Source: Hahella sp. CCB-MM4
GTDB lineage: Bacteria; Pseudomonadota; Gammaproteobacteria; Pseudomonadales; Oleiphilaceae
Length of the DNA: 64,000 nucleotides
Direction: 5' to 3'
NCBI RefSeq assembly: GCF_002260525.1
Contig: NZ_MRYI01000020.1
Location: 62,001-126,000, forward strand
Part shown: piece by piece, positions 26,822-35,180 of the stretch
Position numbering within the stretch: position 1 is the stretch's first letter
How the letters are laid out: each line of letters opens with the position of its first letter
The notes under the pieces: generated by a model
Databases searched by the model: none
The model's input: the letters and a program-made list of their open reading frames with translations, nothing else
Told to the model about the DNA's origin: nothing
Made by a program: the position numbers and the translations under genes

Positions 26822-28018
26822 ATGCCCGCTGCACCGTTGATGAGCACCTATGGCAGGCTGCCTATTTCCTTTTCCAGGGGAGAGGGCTGCTGGTTATACG
26901 ATACCAATGGAAACCGCTACTTTGATGCAATCAGCGGTATAGCCGTTTGCGGTCTGGGGCACTCTCACCCCGCAGTCACCGACGCCATCACCAAACAAGC
27001 CGCACAACTGACCCATTGCTCTAACTTATTTAAAATTCCCAATCAGGAGTCTCTGGGTGAGCTTCTGTGTAAAGTTTCAGGAATGGATAATGCGTTCTTC
27101 TGCAACTCCGGCGCGGAAGCCAATGAGGCCGCCATCAAGCTGGCTCGCCTGCATGGAAAAAAAAGAGGCATTGAGAATCCTGCCATTATTGTCATGGAAA
27201 ACGCCTTCCACGGCCGCACCCTGGCAACATTAAGCGCAAGCGGAAACAGGAAAGTTCAGGCAGGCTTTGAACCTTTAGTGCGCGGCTTTGTGCGCACCCC
27301 ATTTAACGACACCAAAACCCTTGAACATATTGCTGACTCAAACAGCAATGTTGTTGCCGTGTTTCTAGAGCCGGTACAGGGTGAAGGCGGTGTAACTCCG
27401 GCAGATGCCGAATACCTTAAATATGTTGAGAAAGTTTGCCGCGAGCATGAATGGCTCCTCATGCTGGACGAAGTCCAGACAGGTAACGGGCGCACAGGCA
27501 GTTACTTCGCCTTCCAGGAATATGGTATTCACCCGGATGTAGTGACTACAGCCAAAGGACTGGGAAATGGCTTCCCCATTGGCGCCTGTCTTGCTCGAGG
27601 CAGTGCAGCTGAAGCATTCCACCCAGGGAGTCATGGCTCAACTTTTGGCGGCAATCCGTTAGCATGTGCTGCCGCATTAGCCGTCGTCCAAACTATCCAG
27701 AAGCAGAATCTGAGCAACCGGGCACGGGAGCTGGGAGAAAGGCTTATTAGCCAGTTTGAAAGCCAACTGGGTGGTGCTGATTACATCAAGCAAATCCGTG
27801 GCAAAGGGCTGATGATCGGAATTGAGATGAAGGAGCCCTGTCCTGAACTGGTTCCATTGGCTCAGGCTCAAGGCCTACTGATCAATGTTACTCAGGATAA
27901 AGTCATTCGACTGTTACCTCCCCTTGTCATGTCTGATGCGGATGCAGACTATCTTGCCAATACCCTGTGTACACTGATTAAGCTGTACGCTGGCGACGAT
28001 AGAAAACGCCCCCGCTGA
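26822..28018 (+). CDS. argD: Acetylornithine aminotransferase
   Basis: 398 residues; a class III PLP transaminase converting N-acetylglutamate semialdehyde to N-acetylornithine in arginine synthesis, often also acting on succinyldiaminopimelate. It has SGAEAN (96-101), FHGRTLATLSASGN, LDEVQTGNGRTG and the PLP lysine Lys245 in TTAKGLGNGFPIGA. The start was taken at ATG 26822 rather than the TTG nine bases before, because GAGAGG is better spaced from it; MSTYGRLPISF follows as in the family. argF is 123 bases downstream, with a hairpin between. Confidence 0.92.
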   Translation: MPAAPLMSTYGRLPISFSRGEGCWLYDTNGNRYFDAISGIAVCGLGHSHPAVTDAITKQAAQLTHCSNLFKIPNQESLGELLCKVSGMDNAFFCNSGAEANEAAIKLARLHGKKRGIENPAIIVMENAFHGRTLATLSASGNRKVQAGFEPLVRGFVRTPFNDTKTLEHIADSNSNVVAVFLEPVQGEGGVTPADAEYLKYVEKVCREHEWLLMLDEVQTGNGRTGSYFAFQEYGIHPDVVTTAKGLGNGFPIGACLARGSAAEAFHPGSHGSTFGGNPLACAAALAVVQTIQKQNLSNRARELGERLISQFESQLGGADYIKQIRGKGLMIGIEMKEPCPELVPLAQAQGLLINVTQDKVIRLLPPLVMSDADADYLANTLCTLIKLYAGDDRKRPR

Positions 28019-28042
28019 CCTAATACTTCCAAAGCGATCAAT

Positions 28043-28068
28043 CCCGGCATGTTTTTCATAATGCCGGG
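28043..28068 (+). terminator. Hairpin between argD and argF
   Basis: CCCGGCAT/ATGCCGGG, an 8-bp stem with a ten-base loop rich in T, 24 bases after the argD stop. It could separate argD and argF transcription or stabilise the argD end. There is no T-run directly after the stem. Confidence 0.5.
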
Positions 28069-28141
28069 CGAGATCTATTTCATTATTGGACAAGAATAGG
28101 TATAACCACGTACTCACTTCCAACGGAGATCAAGAAAACCG

Positions 28142-29056
28142 ATGAGCAGCAGACACTTCCTCACCCTGGGAGACCTGACGCAAGATGAGTTGGGCAGCAT
28201 TATCAACCGCGCGATCAAGCTGAAGCAGGACCATCGCCAAGGTGTCCAGTACATGCCATTTACCGGCAAAGTTCTGGGGATGATCTTTGAAAAATCCTCT
28301 ACCAGAACCCGGGTCTCATTTGAGGCCGGCATGAGTCAGTTCGGCGGCTCAGCGATTTTCTTATCTCCCCGGGACACCCAACTGGGTCGAGGCGAGCCTA
28401 TTGAAGACAGCGCTCGTGTACTGTCCAGTATGGTGGATATCATCATGATTCGGACATTCGAACACAGCAAGCTGGAGACATTTGCCAAATATTCCAGCTG
28501 TCCGGTCATCAACGCCCTGACAGACGATTATCATCCGTGCCAGCTGCTGGCCGATGTACAGACCTACGTTGAGCACCGCGGAAGCATCCAGGGCAAAACC
28601 GTGAGCTGGATTGGTGACGGCAACAATATGTGCAACTCTTATATCAATGCGGCCCGTCAGTTTGATTTTAACCTGGTTGTTGCCTGCCCTGAGGGATACG
28701 AGCCAATGCAGGCACTTGTCGATGCCAATCAGGACAGAGTGACCATCGTCAGAGACCCTGCCGAAGCGGCACGCAAGTCAGACCTTATTGTGACCGATGT
28801 CTGGGCCTCCATGGGACAGGAAGAGGAACAAAAGCAGAGAGAACAAGCGTTTGCTGACTATCAGGTCACAACGAAACTAATGGACCTGGCCAACCCGGAT
28901 GCCCTGTTTATGCACTGTCTTCCTGCTCACCGGGGCGAAGAAGTCAGCCATGAAATGATGGATGATCCACGCGCGGTTGTCTGGGATGAAGCGGAAAACC
29001 GCTTGCACGCCCAAAAGGCCCTGATGGAGTTCCTGATGTTGGGCAAACAATCCTGA
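28142..29056 (+). CDS. argF: Ornithine carbamoyltransferase
   Basis: 304 residues; joins ornithine and carbamoyl phosphate to citrulline in arginine synthesis. The carbamoyl-phosphate loop STRTR is at residues 53-57, HPCQ at 131-134, and the ornithine-site motif [10 protein letters not shown] near the C-terminus. The length and motifs are those of the anabolic enzyme. An ABC ATPase gene starts three bases after its stop, so the two are probably cotranscribed. Confidence 0.96.
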   Translation: MSSRHFLTLGDLTQDELGSIINRAIKLKQDHRQGVQYMPFTGKVLGMIFEKSSTRTRVSFEAGMSQFGGSAIFLSPRDTQLGRGEPIEDSARVLSSMVDIIMIRTFEHSKLETFAKYSSCPVINALTDDYHPCQLLADVQTYVEHRGSIQGKTVSWIGDGNNMCNSYINAARQFDFNLVVACPEGYEPMQALVDANQDRVTIVRDPAEAARKSDLIVTDVWASMGQEEEQKQREQAFADYQVTTKLMDLANPDALFMHCLPAHRGEEVSHEMMDDPRAVVWDEAENRLHAQKALMEFLMLGKQS

Positions 29057-29059
29057 TCT

Positions 29060-30115
29060 ATGAGCGAGCCATTCCTGCTTAAAGCTTCCAATATCAGCTG
29101 CGGCTACGGAGAAAAACGTGTCGCAGAAGATATTTCCTTTCATTTGCATCAAGGTGAAATTGCCAGCCTGCTTGGCCCAAGCGGCTGCGGCAAAACTACT
29201 CTGCTAAGAGTTCTGGCAGGTTTTCAGCCGGTTTTCGGCGGCAGCATTGAATTAAACGGAAAAGTACTGTCGTCAGAAATGATCACCCTGCCACCCGAAA
29301 AACGTCAGGTTGGTATGGTGTTTCAAGACTATGCGCTGTTTCCCCATATGACGGTGGGCCAGAATATCCGCTTTGGATTAACCAAGCACAACGGAAAACT
29401 GGCTCAGGCAGACCGAATTCTTTCAGAAATGCTCGAATTGACGGGGCTATCGTCCTATACCGACGCCTATCCCCATGAGCTGTCCGGCGGCCAACAGCAG
29501 AGGGTGGCGCTGGCCAGAGCACTGGCTCCCGACCCATTATTGCTGTTGATGGATGAACCATTCTCCAATCTGGATGCGGAGCTACGATCCCGTCTCAGCC
29601 TGGATATTCGCGATATCCTGAAAAAAAGAGGGACCACCGCCATACTCGTGACACATGATCAAAACGAAGCGTTTGCGATGGCAGATCATGTCGGCATATT
29701 GCATAACGGGACATTGCAGCAGTGGGATACGCCCTACAATCTCTATCATGAGCCCAGCAACCGGTTTGTTGCGAATTTTGTCGGTAGAGGCGTTTTAATC
29801 CCCGGCACGATGATTGAGCCGGATAAAATTAAAACGGAATTGGGAGAAATCGGTGGAGACCGCGCCTACCCCTGGGACCAGGGCGAACTGGTTGAAGTGC
29901 TGATCAGGCCGGATGATGTTGTCTTCGATGAGCGATCAGGGCTTAAGGTCAAAGTGATCGACAAAGTCTTTGCCGGATCTTCCACTTTATATCGCTTACA
30001 GCTGCCCTCAAGCCGAAAACTGGAGATCTTAGCTCCCAGCCATCAGGATTACCCTGTTGCCGGTGAAGTCGCCATACGTTTGGCAGCGGATCATCTCATC
30101 GCCTTCAGAATCTGA
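29060..30115 (+). CDS. ABC transporter ATP-binding protein (FbpC/PotA-like), without permease
   Basis: 351 residues. The nucleotide-binding domain has Walker A GPSGCGKTT (39-47), Q-loop VFQDYALFPHMTVGQN, signature LSGGQQQRVALARA (from 141), Walker B LLLMDEP (161-167) and the H-loop VTHDQNEA. A C-terminal TOBE domain (about 265-350) matches the iron(III), spermidine and sulfate importer ATPases. No permease or binding-protein gene accompanies it here; it follows argF by three bases. The substrate is unknown; iron(III) is the nearest family guess. Confidence 0.85.
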   Translation: MSEPFLLKASNISCGYGEKRVAEDISFHLHQGEIASLLGPSGCGKTTLLRVLAGFQPVFGGSIELNGKVLSSEMITLPPEKRQVGMVFQDYALFPHMTVGQNIRFGLTKHNGKLAQADRILSEMLELTGLSSYTDAYPHELSGGQQQRVALARALAPDPLLLLMDEPFSNLDAELRSRLSLDIRDILKKRGTTAILVTHDQNEAFAMADHVGILHNGTLQQWDTPYNLYHEPSNRFVANFVGRGVLIPGTMIEPDKIKTELGEIGGDRAYPWDQGELVEVLIRPDDVVFDERSGLKVKVIDKVFAGSSTLYRLQLPSSRKLEILAPSHQDYPVAGEVAIRLAADHLIAFRI

Positions 30116-30176
30116 CTCTCTTCTCCCCCCCCCCTCAAATGGCAGGACCATATTGGGCAGGACCTTATTTCAGGCA

Positions 30177-30203
30177 CAAAAAAAGGGCTCAATGTGAGCC
30201 CTT
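30177..30203 (-). terminator. Terminator of the two-component operon
   Basis: A 9-bp stem AAGGGCTCA/TGAGCCCTT with loop ATG. Read on the minus strand it is followed by seven T, so it best serves the kinase gene ending at 30352; it lies between that gene and the convergent ABC ATPase. A run of ten C (30125-30134) lies next to it. Confidence 0.75.
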
Positions 30204-30351
30204 AAATGAAACAAGGAAAGTTCGATAGAACTACAACCTCAAAGAGTCATCCCTTACGATGCAAAGTATGCCGAGATCACTTACACAAGTCTGTTGAATT
30301 ACTGTGGCCTAGTGTAACGTTAAGTAAACTAAACCGTCCAAATTCAATCAA

Positions 30352-31920
30352 TTACGTTGGCTGCTTGCGTGGCCATACAAGACTGAACTTCGCCCCGCCC
30401 AGATGATCACTTCGCCCGACAAATGCCTGACCTCCATGCCAGTATAATATTCTTCTTACAATCGAGAGACCCAACCCATACCCACCGGAGCTACGAGTTC
30501 GACTGTCATCCAGCCGCGCAAAGGCGGTAAACACTTTTTCCCAATCACTTTCCGGAATTCCCGGACCATCATCTTCCACATCAATCCGACAGGTATCTGA
30601 ACCAAAACTGGCATTCACCACTACCCGGGATTTGGCATAGCGCGTGGCATTCCCAACCAGATTCTGCACCGATCGATGTATATATCTGGGCTCCACTTCA
30701 GACATTTTCCAACGGTCAGAGCCCTCACTGATATTAGCGAGAATAGACATCTCAGGCTTCACAGATTGCTGTTCCTGCACCACCTGATTCACGATATCCA
30801 GCACATTTGCTTCCTGGAAATCCAATATGGGGCCACCCTGCTCCAGACGGGCATATGTCAGAATCTCATCGATCAGCTCATTCAGCTCCTGAATATCATG
30901 ATCAATACCTTCCAATTGCTTGGCACGCATTTCTTCGTTAGGAGTGTCCTCAATCATCTGCACACCAAAACGAATACGCGCTACAGGGGTTCGAAGCTCA
31001 TGCGAAACAGCATGAATCATTTCTCTCTGCACCCCGACAAGACGCTGAATATGCTCAGCCATCCGATTGAATACAGTGCCCAGCCTGCCAATCGCATCGA
31101 AGCGACTGTCATCCACCCGTGCATCAAGCTCACCACGGGCAATACGACTGGCCACAGATTCAAGTTTCCGTAACCGCCGCTCCAATTTATCGAGCAGTAG
31201 ATAAAGCGTAGCGCCAATGCACAACAGCCCCGCAACAACCAGCGTCAGCAATACTGGCCAGGCCCATGGATTAAACGTGGGGATAGGATCGACTTTCAGG
31301 TAGTTCTCTTTATCAAATGCCACGACCAGGGTATCTCCACTTCGCCCTTGTGATGGCAGCAACGCCCAACCGTTATTGAGAAAATCACTCTGTTTAATCG
31401 GCTGCCAATCTGCCAGTTCAGCCAATGGCGCCAGTTGAGGAGTCAGATTGAAAAATGCTCCCAGGTCCTGCAAGGTCTTTTCCCGATGCTCATTTGCCAC
31501 TGCCCTCACCTGCAGCGCGATCAGCTTTGCGGCCCACAATGTACTTTCCATTGGAAGGTCGGAAAAATAAGCAGCGAACACGTGATTGAAGTCTGTTTGC
31601 GCAAAAGCGTGCAGACCACTTTGATGGGAAACAACCAGACTCTGTCCGTAGGCAAGTCGTTCCTGCTCCAACCGACTGAGAGAAAGATCAGAAAGGGATA
31701 ACAGGTGAAATTCAGATTCTTGCGGCAGGATGGAGGCCAGAAACTCCAGACGATCCTCTGGAGAAACCTTCAACCAAGAAAAAAGAGGCTCAACCCGCTC
31801 CTCCTGATATTGAAGGTAGCGGACTTGATTCAGACTATGAAACAACCCAAAGGCGAGCACGGCATAGAAGAGCAACGCCACAGCCACACCGGCAAACACC
31901 CTGGAAAAAACATTGTTCAC
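30352..31920 (-). CDS. Sensor histidine kinase, RstB-like
   Basis: 522 residues, inner membrane. Two membrane segments (about 7-30 and 220-244) enclose a periplasmic sensor of about 190 residues. HAMP follows (about 244-297), then the HisKA box SHELRTPVARIRF with phospho-acceptor His307, the N box NLVGNATRYA, G1 DDGPGIPES and G2 GGYGLGLSIV. The architecture and motif wording resemble RstB. The paired response regulator ends 15 bases upstream of its start. The stimulus is unknown. Divergent olsBA lies beyond the regulator. Confidence 0.88.
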   Translation of the reverse strand: MNNVFSRVFAGVAVALLFYAVLAFGLFHSLNQVRYLQYQEERVEPLFSWLKVSPEDRLEFLASILPQESEFHLLSLSDLSLSRLEQERLAYGQSLVVSHQSGLHAFAQTDFNHVFAAYFSDLPMESTLWAAKLIALQVRAVANEHREKTLQDLGAFFNLTPQLAPLAELADWQPIKQSDFLNNGWALLPSQGRSGDTLVVAFDKENYLKVDPIPTFNPWAWPVLLTLVVAGLLCIGATLYLLLDKLERRLRKLESVASRIARGELDARVDDSRFDAIGRLGTVFNRMAEHIQRLVGVQREMIHAVSHELRTPVARIRFGVQMIEDTPNEEMRAKQLEGIDHDIQELNELIDEILTYARLEQGGPILDFQEANVLDIVNQVVQEQQSVKPEMSILANISEGSDRWKMSEVEPRYIHRSVQNLVGNATRYAKSRVVVNASFGSDTCRIDVEDDGPGIPESDWEKVFTAFARLDDSRTRSSGGYGLGLSIVRRILYWHGGQAFVGRSDHLGGAKFSLVWPRKQPT

Positions 31921-31934
31921 GACAAGGCAGCCTG

Positions 31935-32669
31935 TCAGGCTTCTTTAACGAATAGATAACCTTTGCTGCGTACCGTTTTAATCCGTCTGGGATGAACCGG
32001 ATCGTCGCCGATTTTGGGACGAATCCGTGAAACCCTGACATCTATTGAACGGTCTTGTCCATCGTATTCAATACCACGTAGTGCGGTAAAAATTTCTTCC
32101 CGACTAAGCACTCGACCAGCGCTACTGGCAAGCAACCACAACAAGTCAAACTCCGCACTTGTCAGGTCAATACTGTCATCCTCCAACCAGGCTTCCCGCA
32201 TGGAACGGTCAATTACCAGGTTATTGAACACCAGACGAACCGGCTCATCAGCTGATTCTTCTGCGGCACTCACCGCCTGTGGTTCGCCCTGTTCTTTCAC
32301 CCTTCGCAGCAATGCACGAATTCGCGCCAGCAAGACGCGCGGGCGAACAGGTTTGCACATATAGTCATCTGCGCCCATCTCCAGTCCCAATACCTGATCC
32401 AGATCGTCAGTTCTGGCGGTCAGCATCAGTATGGGTCCGTGATAGGACGGTCTGACTTTACGACAAATGGATAGCCCGTCTTCACCGGGCAACATCAAAT
32501 CCAGCACAACCAAGTCGGGCTGTTCATTCTGGATGCGGTCAACAGCTTTCCCCCCATTGGGCTCCACCGAAACCACCAGACCATTGGATTCAAGATACTC
32601 TTTGGTCAAATCGGCAAGACGTTCGTCGTCTTCGACAATCAAAATGCGCCAAGCTTCGTTCGTATCCAC
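31935..32669 (-). CDS. OmpR-family response regulator, RstA-like
   Basis: 244 residues. The receiver domain (about 8-122) has the acidic pocket EDDE at 13-16, phospho-acceptor Asp57 in VVLDLMLPGEDG and the switch residues TARTDD and CKPVRP. After a linker the winged-helix DNA-binding domain (about 145-240) contains LTSAEFDLLWLLASSAGRV and DVRVSRIRPKIGDDP. It forms an operon with the kinase gene 14 bases downstream. The 408-base divergent gap to olsB contains the Pho-box array and a pair of inverted AAAGTGC elements that might be its own operator. Confidence 0.9.
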   Translation of the reverse strand: MDTNEAWRILIVEDDERLADLTKEYLESNGLVVSVEPNGGKAVDRIQNEQPDLVVLDLMLPGEDGLSICRKVRPSYHGPILMLTARTDDLDQVLGLEMGADDYMCKPVRPRVLLARIRALLRRVKEQGEPQAVSAAEESADEPVRLVFNNLVIDRSMREAWLEDDSIDLTSAEFDLLWLLASSAGRVLSREEIFTALRGIEYDGQDRSIDVRVSRIRPKIGDDPVHPRRIKTVRSKGYLFVKEA

Positions 32670-32989
32670 GGTGTCCGTTACTCTTTCTTGTAGAATTGAG
32701 AACCTTCCCTGCCATTCTCACTGCGTATTCCTGTGCAGCGCCCCATTGATTCACTCATTCACCCGGTAAACAAATCAGTCCCGAGTGGTGAAAGTGCATA
32801 AATCTTATAATTATTCGTGACTTATATGAAAAATAGCACTTTTGTACACATAAGTATAACCAGTCTTACAAAAATTACCCTAAACGTCTTAATTTGTTGA
32901 GATATGTGTCAGGTTAACACGTTCACAGAAATCTCTAAAAAACCTTTCCGCCAGATAATTTTTCGCGATTATCCCGCCAAATTCACCCG

Positions 32990-33033
32990 TTGTCATGTAG
33001 TCGTCATCTAATCGTCAACAACCTGTCAACTGG
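32990..33033 (+). promoter_or_regulatory. Pho box array upstream of olsB
   Basis: Four consecutive 11-bp units: TTGTCAT+GTAG (32990), TCGTCAT+CTAA (33001), TCGTCAA+CAAC (33012) and CTGTCAA+CTGG (33023). This is the PhoB pattern of 7-bp CTGTCAT-like repeats with 4-bp spacers, here two full boxes in phase. A -10-like CATAGT or TAGTAT follows at 33038-33045, close to the spacing used when PhoB replaces the -35 contact. The olsB ATG is 45 bases beyond the array. Confidence 0.75.
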
Positions 33034-33077
33034 CAGCCATAGTATCCGCCAGAACTGATACTTATAAGAGAAATACT

Positions 33078-33869
33078 ATGCACAGATCAGGTCCAAGCGT
33101 TCGCGTACATAACATTTGCCCTAAAGCGGCCAAGCTGCATGTCCGGGTTGCCGAATCTGAAGCAGATGTTCTTGCAGCTCAAAGGCTGCGTTATCAGGTT
33201 TTCACGGAGGAATTCGGCGCTAATCTGCACGGTGCCCAGGATGGCATCGATCAGGACCGTTTTGACCCCCATTGCGACCACCTTCTGGTAGAGGATTTAA
33301 TCAGCGGACAGATTCTCGCCACCACCAGATTACTCAGCCAGGATCAAATGCCGAAAGCTGGCAGCTTCTATTCAGAAGGCGAATTTGATCTCTCCAACAT
33401 CCATCGTCTTCCTGGCAAAAAGCTCGAAATCGGCCGCACCTGTGTACATGCTGATTTTCGCAATGGCGCAACTTTGGCGTTATTGTGGAGTGGCATTGCA
33501 AAATACGTCATCGACCACGATTTTGAACATTTGATTGGATGCGGCTCCATCAGCCTCACTGACGGTACCCAGGAAGCCTGGTCTATCACGGATCAGCTAA
33601 AACGCCGCTTCCTGCTCGAAGAAAGCAAGCAGGTGACCCCAAAGCTGGCACTCCCCCGTTCTGATTCAGAAACCACAGAGCCGGTAGCGATTCCGCCGCT
33701 CATTAAAGCTTACATGCGCCTGGGCGCGAAAATTGGCGGCGATCCATGCTGGGATCCGGACTTCCGCTGTGCCGACCTGTTCATACTATTGCCGATCAGC
33801 GCTCTGGAAGCCCGTTATGCAAAACACTTTCTCAAGGATCAGGAAAAGTCCGATACCACTGCCGCTTGA
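33078..33869 (+). CDS. olsB: Ornithine-lipid acyltransferase OlsB-like (GNAT, ornithine-ACP N-acyltransferase)
   Basis: 263 residues; predicted to transfer a 3-hydroxyacyl group from ACP to the amino group of ornithine, giving lyso-ornithine lipid. It has the OlsB/hemolysin-like GNAT pattern: VRVAESEADVLAAQRLRYQVFTEEFGA, DPHCDHLLVEDLISGQILATTRLL, KLEIGRTCVHADFRNG, then PPLIKAYMRLGAKIGGDPCWDPDFRCADLFILLP. The olsA-type acyltransferase gene begins 23 bases after its stop. The Pho box ahead suggests induction by phosphate starvation, a known control of olsBA in several proteobacteria. Confidence 0.87.
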   Translation: MHRSGPSVRVHNICPKAAKLHVRVAESEADVLAAQRLRYQVFTEEFGANLHGAQDGIDQDRFDPHCDHLLVEDLISGQILATTRLLSQDQMPKAGSFYSEGEFDLSNIHRLPGKKLEIGRTCVHADFRNGATLALLWSGIAKYVIDHDFEHLIGCGSISLTDGTQEAWSITDQLKRRFLLEESKQVTPKLALPRSDSETTEPVAIPPLIKAYMRLGAKIGGDPCWDPDFRCADLFILLPISALEARYAKHFLKDQEKSDTTAA

Positions 33870-33892
33870 GCACAGCGCTCCAGGAGACTGAT

Positions 33893-34696
33893 ATGGAATA
33901 CCTGCGACTGATTTGCAGAAGCATATTGCTGATCCCTTATCTGTTCTGGGGATTCACTCTGGCCGTATTTATCAGCACATTAAATCGGATCAGGCACCAA
34001 CCGATCAATACAACCCCCATTGCCCGCTGGTGGCTGTCCGGGCTTTGCCGGGTACTTAGTGTGGATATTCAGCAGTACGGTGAGCTGGAAGCTTCTTCAA
34101 CCATGATTATCGCCAACCATATCTCCTGGTTGGACATCCCGGTTCTGGGAGCGATGAAGCCTCTTCACTTTCTATCCAAGGCAGAAGTCAGAGAGTGGCC
34201 ATTGATTGGATTTCTGGCGGAACAGGCTGGAACCCTGTTCATCAAACGCGGTGGCGGCCAGGTAGCTAAAGTGCAGGAAGAGATTGAAGATATTCTATCT
34301 CAGGAGAAGACCGTTCTGATTTTCCCTGAAGGCACAACGACTGACGGTCAGACTGTCAAAAAATTCCATCCCCGTCTGTTCAAAGCGGCACAGGCGACCT
34401 GCCGCAACGTTCAGCCGGTGACACTTCACTACAGACGAGAGGGAACACCAGACAGCCTTGCCCCCTTCATTGGCGACGACGAGTTTTTCTCCCATCTGAT
34501 CCGCTTATTGAAGGCACCACCAACAGAAGTTTATGTGGTGGCTCACCCGGCACTCGGCGTCACTGCCGGGACCGATGTGACCGAATTGTCCCGTGACGCT
34601 CACAGGCGCATCGAGCATACACTCCAGCACATGGTCTGGCAGAATCAGCCACGTGTGATAACGGAGGTATCAGGAGAGAGCATAACCCTGTTTTAA
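33893..34696 (+). CDS. olsA: 1-acyl-glycerol-3-phosphate acyltransferase family protein (OlsA-like)
   Basis: 267 residues, one N-terminal membrane segment (about 10-30). Acyltransferase block I is NHISWLD (His76 and Asp81, the HX4D pair), with LSKAEVREWPLIG and block III FPEGTTTDG (144-152). Next to olsB it is best read as the O-acyltransferase that completes ornithine lipid, though PlsC activity on phosphatidate precursors is possible. The start is ATG 33893 with AGGAG six bases upstream. Its last 27 bases overlap the convergent slyD gene. Confidence 0.87.
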   Translation: MEYLRLICRSILLIPYLFWGFTLAVFISTLNRIRHQPINTTPIARWWLSGLCRVLSVDIQQYGELEASSTMIIANHISWLDIPVLGAMKPLHFLSKAEVREWPLIGFLAEQAGTLFIKRGGGQVAKVQEEIEDILSQEKTVLIFPEGTTTDGQTVKKFHPRLFKAAQATCRNVQPVTLHYRREGTPDSLAPFIGDDEFFSHLIRLLKAPPTEVYVVAHPALGVTAGTDVTELSRDAHRRIEHTLQHMVWQNQPRVITEVSGESITLF

Positions 34697-35125
34697 CTCT
34701 TCATCGGTGGCTTCTCTCACCGCTTTGATTTCCACTTCAAAGTTCAATGAGAAGCCTGCCAGAGGGTGGTTGGCGTCAATAGTTACCTGATCCCCTCTAA
34801 TCTCAACCACTTTCACAACATGGCGCTGATCTCCGGACTGAGTCTGAAATATCATGCCTGCCTGCAGATCTGACACACCATCAAACTGACTGATATGCAC
34901 CTGCTGAACCAAGTCCTCACGGCGGGGTCCGTAGGCCAGCTCAGGGGGAACCGTAACCTCCAGCTTCTCACCGGGCTCACGGCCTGACAAGGCCTTTTCC
35001 AGGCCCAGCACGACTTGCTTGGTCCCTTCCATGACGACCAGGGGCTCTCCTCCGACGGAGGTATCCACCACCTCACCATTGTCGTTTTTCAGGCTGTATT
35101 CGATGGTATAGACTTTGGGATTCAT
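34670..35125 (-). CDS. slyD: FKBP-type peptidyl-prolyl isomerase, SlyD-like
   Basis: 151 residues; cytoplasmic prolyl isomerase and chaperone. The FKBP part (YTIEYSLKNDNGEVVDTS, LGLEKALSGREPGEKLEVTVPPELAYG) is interrupted by the SlyD insert-in-flap domain (about 75-125), and NHPLAGFSLNFEVEI is the SlyD signature. It lacks the long His/Cys-rich tail that gives E. coli SlyD its nickel binding. The 3' end overlaps olsA tail to tail by 27 bases. Confidence 0.88.
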   Translation of the reverse strand: MNPKVYTIEYSLKNDNGEVVDTSVGGEPLVVMEGTKQVVLGLEKALSGREPGEKLEVTVPPELAYGPRREDLVQQVHISQFDGVSDLQAGMIFQTQSGDQRHVVKVVEIRGDQVTIDANHPLAGFSLNFEVEIKAVREATDEELKQGYALS

Positions 35126-35180
35126 GTCCTGCGTTACTCTGTGACGAATAAAACCCCGAAGTCTACCACATATATCATCA

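Noticed and set aside
30125-30134. Phase-variable poly-C tract
   Set aside because: Ten C lie between two convergent genes after the stop of the ABC ATPase, outside any reading frame or promoter that I can see.
30206-30406. Plus-strand ORF after the ABC ATPase terminator
   Set aside because: It lies behind the terminator hairpin, runs into the antisense of the kinase gene and has no recognisable domain.
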